Below are positions 25,959 through 32,040 of a stretch of 32,040 nucleotides of DNA, piece by piece; within the stretch, counting starts at the first letter, position 1; each line of letters opens with the position of its first letter. The stretch covers positions 1 to 32,040 of the forward strand of contig CANFXR010000024.1 of the NCBI GenBank assembly GCA_947451035.1. Reading direction: 5' to 3'. The notes beneath the pieces are model-generated. The model saw only the letters and a program-made list of their open reading frames with translations. It was not told where the DNA came from and made no database searches. Source of the stretch: Burkholderiales bacterium (GTDB lineage: Bacteria; Pseudomonadota; Gammaproteobacteria; Burkholderiales; Burkholderiaceae_C). A program made the position numbers and the translations under genes.

Positions 25959-27533
25959 ATGAACAGCCCAAAACAAGCGCAGCCTCGGCGCGGCCTGCCT
26001 GCTCCGTGGAGGGCGGCCGCAGTGTGGGTGGGCGCCTGGCTGGTGATGTGGATGCTGGATGGCCGCATCGATCTGGCCAATCTTGGGATGATCCTGATCC
26101 TCGCCTGTGCGCTGGCTGCGCTGTGGCTGCCGCTGGCGGCCTCGATGCTTTCTTGTGCCGCAGCGGTGTTGGTCTTCAACTTTGCCTTCGTGCCACCGCG
26201 TGGAGCATTGGCCGTCGATCTGCGGCAGCACGCTCTGTTGCTGCTGACCATGCTCGCTGTGAGCTGGATCGTTTCGCTGCTGATGGCGCGTCAACGCCAG
26301 TTGATCGCCAGCGAGAGGCTGTCCGGCTTGCGCACCGAGCAGTTGCACTCGCTGTGCGAGTCGCTGCGCGAAGCCGAAGATCCCCGGCGGGGCGCCGTTC
26401 ATCTGCGCGAGGCTCTTTCGCAGCTCACCGGCACACCGGCCACCTTGCTGATTCGCGTGGAAACGCCACCCGCCGGCGGCGACGCCGTCATGGAGATTGG
26501 TGAGGCCACGCCAGACGAGCGGGCGGGGTTGTGGCTCAGCCTGCGCCTGGCTCGGCCCATGGGGCCAGGAACTGGTCGACATGAAGAGCAGCCCGCCTGG
26601 TACCTGCCGCTGCGTGGCCGGCGAGCCAGCCTGGGTGCCGCGCTGGTACCCGTGCCGCTCGCGCACCTCCCGGCCAAGACACCCGCGCTGCTCTCACATG
26701 CTCAGGCGCTGTGTGATCAGATGGGGCTGGCGCTGGAACGCCACGCAGCCACCCAGGCCGCCGCTGCGGCGCGCGACGAAGCGCATGCACAGCAACTGAA
26801 CAACACCTTGCTGGCAGCCATCTCGCACGACTACCGCACGCCGCTGGCGACGATCCTGGGGGCTGCTTCATCTTTGCTCGATCAGGCAGATCGTCTCTCG
26901 GCGGGCCAACAGCGGCGCCTCGCTGCGGTCATCGTGGATGAGGCCGGGCAGCTAGCGCGCCTGACCGACAACACGCTGCAGTTGGCGCGGCTGGGCGCGC
27001 CCAGCATGGCGCTGCACCTGGAGTGGGAGTCGGCAGAGGAGATCGTGGGCACGGTGCTGCGTCGCTGTCGTCAGCGAGATCCCTCAAGCCGGGTCAAGGC
27101 CCGTGTCGAGCCCGGCTTGCCGCTGCTGCGCTGCGACGCGGTGCTGCTGGCGCAGTTGCTGGACAACCTGGTGGACAACGCGCTCAAGTACGGTGGTGAT
27201 GCCGCCCCCGTCGAGATCCTCGCTCGACGCATCGATGACCGGGTGGTGCTGGCAGTGCGTGATCGTGGCCCCGGCGTCTCGGCGGCTTGGCGCGAACGCA
27301 TCTTCACTGTGTTCCAGCGGGGCGAGGCGGTGGCAGGCCCCGGCCTGGAGGGTGAGGCTGCGCGCCGCGGTGCTGGTGTCGGGCTGGCAGTGTGCCGCGC
27401 CATCGCGAGGGCCAATGGAGGTGAGCTCACCTTGCGAAACCGAAGCCGCGGCGGATCGAGCTTCGAGTGCGCGCTGCCGGTGATTGCTGCGCCGGCAGAA
27501 CCCGATCGCGAGCGCAGCGGAGCCGTGTCATGA
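25959..27533 (+). CDS. KdpD-like sensor histidine kinase lacking the N-terminal KdpD/USP domains
   Basis: The 524-residue protein begins with four closely spaced membrane helices (about residues 20-110) of the DUF4118 type found in KdpD, including FNFAFVPPRGAL. A GAF-like middle (about 125-265), an HisKA domain with AAISHDYRTPLATILGAASS (phospho-acceptor His about residue 290) and an ATPase domain follow, with N-box LLDNLVDNALKYG, DRGPGVS and GAGVGLAVCRAIARANGG. E. coli KdpD has about 400 extra N-terminal residues (KdpD sensor and USP domains); these are absent, and no upstream frame supplies them. The start is ATG 25959 (an in-frame TTG lies three codons before). It overlaps its regulator gene as ATGA and stands next to kup. 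Confidence 0.87.
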   Translation: MNSPKQAQPRRGLPAPWRAAAVWVGAWLVMWMLDGRIDLANLGMILILACALAALWLPLAASMLSCAAAVLVFNFAFVPPRGALAVDLRQHALLLLTMLAVSWIVSLLMARQRQLIASERLSGLRTEQLHSLCESLREAEDPRRGAVHLREALSQLTGTPATLLIRVETPPAGGDAVMEIGEATPDERAGLWLSLRLARPMGPGTGRHEEQPAWYLPLRGRRASLGAALVPVPLAHLPAKTPALLSHAQALCDQMGLALERHAATQAAAAARDEAHAQQLNNTLLAAISHDYRTPLATILGAASSLLDQADRLSAGQQRRLAAVIVDEAGQLARLTDNTLQLARLGAPSMALHLEWESAEEIVGTVLRRCRQRDPSSRVKARVEPGLPLLRCDAVLLAQLLDNLVDNALKYGGDAAPVEILARRIDDRVVLAVRDRGPGVSAAWRERIFTVFQRGEAVAGPGLEGEAARRGAGVGLAVCRAIARANGGELTLRNRSRGGSSFECALPVIAAPAEPDRERSGAVS

Positions 27534-28234
27534 CCCTGACCGTGTTGCTGGTCGAAGACGACCGGGAGCTGCGCATCACCTTGCGCGATGCGCTGGGCGT
27601 CGAGGGCTACAAGGTGCTGGCCGCAGCCAGTGTGGCCGATGCCCACGCGCTGATGGCCAATGCCACCGGGGAGGGCTGCATCGACCTCGTCCTGCTGGAC
27701 CTGGGTTTGCCCGACGGCGACGGCGAGTCGTTGCTGAGTGCGCTGCGACGTGAGTCCTCGGTGCCCGTCATCGTCATCTCGGCGCGGCACACCGACGTGC
27801 CGAAGATCCGCCTGCTGGATGCGGGGGCCGACGACTTTCTGGTCAAGCCGTTTGGCGTGGGCGAACTGCTGGCACGCATGCGGGTGGCTCTGCGTCACCG
27901 TGGCAGAGTGCTGCGCGCCGCCATCACCTACTTCGAGCATGACGGTCTGGTGGTGGACCTTGGCGCACACCGTGTGCGTGTTGCGGGCATCGACGTGCAT
28001 CTGACCCCGACCGAGTTCAAGCTGCTGGCTTGCCTGGTGCGCAGTGCCGGGCGGGTGGTCACACACCGGCAATTGCTGCTCGATGTCTGGGGCGCAGAGT
28101 TCACCGAGCACACGCACTACTTGCGCCTCTATATGGGACAGCTGCGGGCCAAGCTGGAGGCCGATCCGGCCGACCCACGCTGGCTGATCACGGAAGCGGG
28201 TGTGGGCTACAGGCTGGTCGAGCCTCTGGCCTGA
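27530..28234 (+). CDS. KdpE-like OmpR-family response regulator
   Basis: The 234-residue DNA-binding regulator has a receiver domain with acidic pair D10-D11, phospho-acceptor Asp57 (VLLDLGLPDGDG), Ser84 and Lys106 (FLVKPF), then an OmpR-type winged helix. The C-terminal part is very close to KdpE: LTPTEFKLLACLVRSAGRVV, THRQLLLDVWG, HTHYLRLYMGQLRAKLE and WLITEAGVGYRL. In E. coli KdpE turns on kdpFABC at low K+. No kdpFABC lies here; the next gene on the same strand, 88 bases on, is the K+ transporter gene kup. Control of kup is the simplest inference. The start overlaps the kinase stop, so the pair is coupled. Confidence 0.88.
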   Translation: MTLTVLLVEDDRELRITLRDALGVEGYKVLAAASVADAHALMANATGEGCIDLVLLDLGLPDGDGESLLSALRRESSVPVIVISARHTDVPKIRLLDAGADDFLVKPFGVGELLARMRVALRHRGRVLRAAITYFEHDGLVVDLGAHRVRVAGIDVHLTPTEFKLLACLVRSAGRVVTHRQLLLDVWGAEFTEHTHYLRLYMGQLRAKLEADPADPRWLITEAGVGYRLVEPLA

Positions 28235-28322
28235 CGCGAGACGCTGCGCTCTCGGCCCACTTATGCGTTCCTGATGTGCCGGCCGCCATGCTGATGACAT
28301 CGCTACCACCATCAGGTTCGCC

Positions 28323-30227
28323 ATGTCGTCTGCCATCCATGCCGTGAATCCCTCGCTGACCCCGCATCGACAGGGTCTGGCCGCGCTGACGCTCGGCGCC
28401 ATCGGTGTGGTCTACGGAGACATCGGCACCAGCCCGCTGTACACGGTCAAGGAAATCTTTGCGCCGGCCACCGGCGTCGCGCTCAACGCCCACAACCTCA
28501 TCGGCGCTGTCTCGGTGATTTTCTGGGCCCTGATGCTGGTGGTGACGTTGAAATACGTCGTGCTGATCCTGCGTGCCGACAACCATGGCGAAGGCGGCGG
28601 CCTGGCGCTTACTGCGCTGGCAGCGCATGCGGTGCGCGCACGGCCGGCGTTGCGTCGCGGGTTGCTGCTGCTGGGCGTTTTCGGCGCCACTCTGTTCTAT
28701 GGCGACAGCGTGATCACGCCTGCCATCTCGGTGCTGGGAGCGATGGAGGGCCTGGAACTGGTGACGCCCACGCTGCGGCATTACGTGGTGCCCATCGCGG
28801 TGGTCGTTCTGGTGGGGTTGTTCCTCGTGCAGCGTCTGGGCACGGGGGTGGTCGGCCGGTACTTCGGGCCGGTCATCGCGCTGTGGTTCTTGTGCCTGGG
28901 TGCCATTGGCGTGGTTCACATCGCGGCGCAACCGGGCATCCTGGCGGCGTTGAACCCCTTGCACGCGTGGCACTTCCTCGCGCAGCGAGGATGGCACGTC
29001 TTTGCAGCCGTCGGCGCCATCGTGCTGGCGCTCACGGGTGCAGAGGCGTTGTATGCCGACATGGGGCACTTTGGCCGGCGGCCGATCCAGCTCGCCTGGG
29101 GTGCCATGGTGTTGCCGGCGCTGACGCTCAACTACATGGGCCAGGGTGCCTTGCTGATGGCCGATCCGTCGGCCATCGAGAACCCGTTCTACCGGCTGTT
29201 TCCCGACACCTGGGTGCTGCCCGTGCTGGTGCTGGCCACGCTGGCCGCGATCATTGCATCGCAGGCGGTGATCTCGGGCGCGTACTCGATGACCAAGCAG
29301 GCCGTTCAGCTCGGTTTTCTGCCGCGCATGACGGTGAAGTACACGTCTGCCCGCGAGGCAGGTCAGATCTACATGCCTGCCGTCAACTGGGCGCTGCTCG
29401 GTGGCGTGGTCGCGGCAGTCATCTTGTTCCGCAGCTCGTCAGCGCTGGCCGGCGCGTACGGCATTGCCGTTACCTTGACGATGATGATCACCACGGTGCT
29501 GATGTACTTCGTGGTGCGCGAGCGCTGGCGGCAGTCGGCGCTGGTGGCCATGGGCGCCATGGCGTTCTTTCTGGCCATCGACGCGCTGCTGGTCGCGGGG
29601 TGTGCCGTGAAGTTGCTGGACGGCGGCTGGTTCCCGCTCGCGCTGGGGCTGCTGTTGTTCGGCCTGATGAGCACCTGGTCACGTGGACGCGAGTTGCTGC
29701 TGGACAGCATCCACCGTGACGGGCTGGAACTGCAGCCCTTCATCGACGGCCTCGATCCCCGGGAGATCCATCGCGCCGAACGCACGGCGGTGTACCCGGT
29801 CGCGGACCCGTCCACCGTGCCGATGGCCTTGCTGCACAACCTCAAGCACAACCAGGTGCTGCATGAACGCAACGTCATCCTGACCGTCGTGTTTCGAGAG
29901 GTGCCCTGGGTGCCGATGGATGAACGCGTGAAGGTCGAAGGGCTCGGCCACGGCTTCTGGCGCGTGACGCTGCATTTCGGGTTCATGCAGACCCCCGACG
30001 TGCCCAAGGCGCTCACGCTCACCGAGTCCCAGGGGCTGCGCATTCCGGCGTTTGAAACGTCGTACTTCCTCAGCCGTGAAACGGTCGTTCCCAAGCCGGG
30101 CGGCGGCATGACGAATCTGCGGGAGCGGCTGTTCTCGGCGATGAGCCGAAACGCGAGCGGGGTGGTCGACTTCTTCCGGTTGCCTGGCAATGCAGTGGTC
30201 GAGCTCGGCACACGCGTGCAACTCTGA
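28323..30227 (+). CDS. kup: Low-affinity potassium transporter Kup
   Basis: Kup (Trk-independent K+ uptake, KUP/HAK/KT family) brings in K+ with H+. The 634 residues match the bacterial family: twelve membrane helices up to about residue 455, then a cytoplasmic C-terminal domain. The helix-1 selectivity motif [10 protein letters not shown] is at 31-40; [57 protein letters not shown] and [20 protein letters not shown] are all present. The ATG has a CAGG ribosome site. The 88-base gap after the KdpE-like gene contains a 10-base match (GTTCCTGATG) to the region before the kinase gene. A bulged hairpin encloses the stop codon. Confidence 0.95.
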   Translation: MSSAIHAVNPSLTPHRQGLAALTLGAIGVVYGDIGTSPLYTVKEIFAPATGVALNAHNLIGAVSVIFWALMLVVTLKYVVLILRADNHGEGGGLALTALAAHAVRARPALRRGLLLLGVFGATLFYGDSVITPAISVLGAMEGLELVTPTLRHYVVPIAVVVLVGLFLVQRLGTGVVGRYFGPVIALWFLCLGAIGVVHIAAQPGILAALNPLHAWHFLAQRGWHVFAAVGAIVLALTGAEALYADMGHFGRRPIQLAWGAMVLPALTLNYMGQGALLMADPSAIENPFYRLFPDTWVLPVLVLATLAAIIASQAVISGAYSMTKQAVQLGFLPRMTVKYTSAREAGQIYMPAVNWALLGGVVAAVILFRSSSALAGAYGIAVTLTMMITTVLMYFVVRERWRQSALVAMGAMAFFLAIDALLVAGCAVKLLDGGWFPLALGLLLFGLMSTWSRGRELLLDSIHRDGLELQPFIDGLDPREIHRAERTAVYPVADPSTVPMALLHNLKHNQVLHERNVILTVVFREVPWVPMDERVKVEGLGHGFWRVTLHFGFMQTPDVPKALTLTESQGLRIPAFETSYFLSRETVVPKPGGGMTNLRERLFSAMSRNASGVVDFFRLPGNAVVELGTRVQL

Positions 30228-30237
30228 GCGCGTGTCC
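30207..30237 (+). terminator. Bulged hairpin around the kup stop codon
   Basis: GG then ACACGCG (30207-30216, one bulged C) pairs with CGCGTGTCC (30229-30237). The 12-base loop contains the TGA stop. There is no T-run. It could mark the 3' end of the kup message or protect it. Confidence 0.35.
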
Positions 30238-30316
30238 GAACGCCAGCCTTTGACCTGAGGGGGGGGATGCCAGGCCGATCTGATCGATCGGTTCGGCAAC
30301 GGCGCGCCAGGATCGA

Positions 30317-30345
30317 CGCTCGGGTGCTGCGGTGCGACCCGAGCG
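30317..30345. terminator. Perfect inverted repeat between convergent kup and nth
   Basis: CGCTCGGGT (30317-30325) and ACCCGAGCG (30337-30345) form a perfect 9-bp stem with an 11-base loop, six bases from the nth stop codon on the opposite strand. It has no T-run on either side. Most likely it is a shared, bidirectional 3'-end structure. The rest of the 123-base gap shows nothing coding. Confidence 0.45.
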
Positions 30346-30350
30346 GTCAC

Positions 30351-31004
30351 TCAGGCGACGTCTCGAGCTCCGGCCTGCGCCCTTGGCCTCGAGTCGCAAT
30401 ACGCGGCCACCGCACACTCTGCGCACTTCGGGCTGCGCGCGGTGCACACGTAGCGCCCGAGCAGGATCAGCCAGTGGTGCGCGTCGACCAGGTACTCGGC
30501 GGGCACCCGTTCGAGAAGCTTCAGCTCGACTTGCAGCGGGTTCTTGCCCGGTGCCAGTCCGGTGCGGTTGCCCATCCGAAAGATGTGCGTGTCGACCGCC
30601 ATCGTCGGCTCGCCAAAGGCCACGTTGAGCACCACGTTGGCAGTCTTGCGGCCCACACCGGGCAGCGCTTCGAGCGCCTCGCGGCTGCGCGGCACCTCGC
30701 CGCCATGCCGCTCGATGAGCAAGCGGCAGGTCTCGAACAGGTTCTTCGCCTTGTTGCGAAACAGGCCGATGGTCTTGAGGTGGTCGGTGAGCGCGGGCAA
30801 TCCGAGCGCACGCATCTTGTGCGGCGTGTTGGCCACCGCAAACAGCCGGCGCGTGGCCTTGTTCACGCCCACGTCGGTGGCCTGCGCCGACAGCAGCACC
30901 GCGGCGAGCAGCTCGAACACGTTGGTGAACTCGAGCTCGGTCTGCGGCTGCGGATTGGCCGCCTTCAGCGTGGCGAAGAACGGCGCGATGTCGGCTTTTT
31001 TCAT
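30351..31004 (-). CDS. nth: Endonuclease III (DNA glycosylase/AP lyase)
   Basis: Endonuclease III removes oxidised pyrimidines and cuts the abasic site in base excision repair. The 217 residues show the full family pattern: ELLAAVLLSAQATDVGVNKA, the helix-hairpin-helix LPGVGRKTANVV with catalytic Lys120, and catalytic Asp138 in VDTHIFRMGNR, the same residue numbers as in E. coli. The C-terminal [4Fe-4S] loop is C-x6-C-x2-C-x5-C (CTARSPKCAECAVAAYC). The start is the ATG at 31004, six bases after the stop of the upstream radical SAM gene, so they share a transcript. Confidence 0.97.
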   Translation of the reverse strand: MKKADIAPFFATLKAANPQPQTELEFTNVFELLAAVLLSAQATDVGVNKATRRLFAVANTPHKMRALGLPALTDHLKTIGLFRNKAKNLFETCRLLIERHGGEVPRSREALEALPGVGRKTANVVLNVAFGEPTMAVDTHIFRMGNRTGLAPGKNPLQVELKLLERVPAEYLVDAHHWLILLGRYVCTARSPKCAECAVAAYCDSRPRAQAGARDVA

Positions 31005-31010
31005 GGGGGC

Positions 31011-32040
31011 TTAATCGGTGCTGGCCAGCGCGCGGGCGATGCGGTCGGGTGCCACGCGGGTGCGCGGCACGCGGGTGCCAAACCAGCTGCGCACATCCTG
31101 ATCGAGGCCGATGCCGTGCATGTAGTTGTAGAGCGCCTTGCGCAGCGCCACGCCGAGCGCGTCGTGGTCGACGCCGGTGGGGTCGATGAAGCCGACGTCG
31201 TTGGTGGCAAAGGTGATCGCCGGCAGCGGCTGCAGCGTCACGCCGTACTCCTCGGGGTGCTGGCCGACCGGTGAATGCACGGTGCAGGCAAAGCGGTGAA
31301 AAAAGCCCGACTGAATGCAGCCGTGCTCGAACAGCTGGCGCACGTACTCGAGCGCGTCGACCGTGTCTTGCACCGTTTGCGTCGGAAAGCCGTACATCAG
31401 GTACGCATGCACCAGCACGCCGGCGTCTGCAAAGGCCTTGGTCACGCGCGCCACCTGATCGACCGAGACGCCTTTTTTCATCAGCTTGAGCAGCCGGTCC
31501 GAGGCGACCTCGAGCCCGCCGGAAATCGCGATGCAGCCGCTGTCGGCGAGCTGCTGGCACAACTCGGGCGTGAACGATTTTTCGAAGCGGATGTTGCCCC
31601 ACCACGAAACCGCCAGCTGCCGGCGCTGCAGCTCGGCGGCGAGTGTTTTCAAGGCCTTGGGTGGCGCGGCTTCGTCGACGAAGTGAAAGCCGGTTTGCCC
31701 GGTTTCGGCCACGATGGTCTCGATGCGGTCGACCAGCGTGGCGGCCGAAGCACCTTCGTAGCGAGAGATGTAGTCCAGGCTCACGTCGCAAAAGCTGCAC
31801 TTCTTCCAGTAGCAGCCGTGCGCCACCGTGAGCTTGTTCCAGCGCCCGTCCGACCACAGCCGGTGCATCGGGTTGAGCATGTCGAGCAGCGACAAGTAGC
31901 GATCGAGCGGCAGCCCGTCCCAGGTGGGCGTGCCGACCTCGGCGAAGGCGATGTCGGCTTCGATCCAGTTGACGTACTGCACCGCGCCGGTCTCGGGCTC
32001 GCGCCGGTAGGTGCGCACCAGCCGCTGCGCGGAACGGCGA
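31011..32040 (-). CDS. Radical SAM protein (5' partial, cut by window end)
   Basis: The frame stays open to the last base of the window, so the N-terminus is missing; 342 residues are visible. A GTG at 32018 is not taken as the true start. The cluster motif is in VAHGCYWKKCSFCDVSLDYI, with cysteine spacing C-x4-C-x2-C in place of the usual C-x3-C-x2-C. Downstream parts agree with a radical SAM barrel: GFHFVDEAAPPKALKTLAAE, ISGGLEVASDRLLKLMKKGV and HAYLMYGFPTQTVQDTVDAL. Related proteins often carry a cobalamin-binding domain before the barrel, which would lie outside the window. The product is unknown. nth follows after six bases. Confidence 0.85.
   Translation of the reverse strand, partial: RRSAQRLVRTYRREPETGAVQYVNWIEADIAFAEVGTPTWDGLPLDRYLSLLDMLNPMHRLWSDGRWNKLTVAHGCYWKKCSFCDVSLDYISRYEGASAATLVDRIETIVAETGQTGFHFVDEAAPPKALKTLAAELQRRQLAVSWWGNIRFEKSFTPELCQQLADSGCIAISGGLEVASDRLLKLMKKGVSVDQVARVTKAFADAGVLVHAYLMYGFPTQTVQDTVDALEYVRQLFEHGCIQSGFFHRFACTVHSPVGQHPEEYGVTLQPLPAITFATNDVGFIDPTGVDHDALGVALRKALYNYMHGIGLDQDVRSWFGTRVPRTRVAPDRIARALASTD

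Noticed and set aside
21944-26666. Three long minus-strand open frames (about 505-517 codons each) opposite btuFCD, the Nramp-like, DUF1345 and kinase genes
   Set aside because: Their low-complexity Arg/Gln/His/Pro composition and the absence of motifs show they are shadows of the well-supported + strand genes.
30070-31857. A 595-codon minus-strand frame across the kup end, nth and the radical SAM gene
   Set aside because: It is out of frame with nth and the radical SAM gene, which both have catalytic motifs; the frame itself is Arg/Ala-rich with no domain.
1-32040. Mobile elements, CRISPR arrays, toxin-antitoxin pairs, tRNA or rRNA genes
   Set aside because: No transposase, integrase, regularly spaced direct repeats, small toxin-like gene pair or tRNA-like fold was seen on reading through both strands; base composition looks even throughout.

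Overview
The window is a GC-rich piece of a bacterial chromosome. Gene order and protein sequences point to a betaproteobacterium of the order Burkholderiales; genus cannot be fixed from this window alone. It is almost fully coding. I see no insertion sequence, phage gene, CRISPR array, tRNA or rRNA. The left half is core genome and the right half is transport and regulation.

Bases 1-14965 (+ strand) form one dense gene train: rpsB (5' end cut off), tsf, pyrH, frr, uppS, cdsA, dxr, rseP, bamA, skp, lpxD, fabZ, lpxA, lpxB, rnhB and a SpoU-type rRNA methyltransferase. It joins translation (S2, EF-Ts, ribosome recycling), UMP supply, isoprenoid and phospholipid precursors (DXR, UppS, CdsA) and outer-membrane building (RseP, BamA, Skp, lipid A enzymes). 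Many junctions overlap as ATGA or TGATG. Hairpins after rpsB and tsf probably grade expression. A 16-pair hairpin ends the train at a convergent YbiB-like gene (14987-15940, - strand).

Bases 15941-18766 hold an exported SRPBCC protein, a PAS plus degenerate GGDEF protein that keeps its c-di-GMP inhibitory site, a 6S RNA gene (- strand, 17944-18119), zapA and a ZapB-like coiled-coil gene.

Bases 18772-23808 are a vitamin B12 uptake operon: a divergent promoter dyad, a cobalamin riboswitch leader, then btuB, btuF, btuC and btuD.

Bases 23888-30227 form a run of cation genes: an Nramp-like transporter with altered metal-site motifs, a DUF1345 membrane protein, a short KdpD-like kinase, a KdpE-like regulator and the K+ transporter Kup. 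No kdpFABC pump genes are present, so the KdpDE-like pair may have been re-used to control Kup and perhaps the neighbouring transporters. This is the best candidate for a little-described system here.

Bases 30351-32040 (- strand) carry nth (endonuclease III) and, just upstream, a radical SAM gene cut by the window end, with a CX4CX2C cluster motif.
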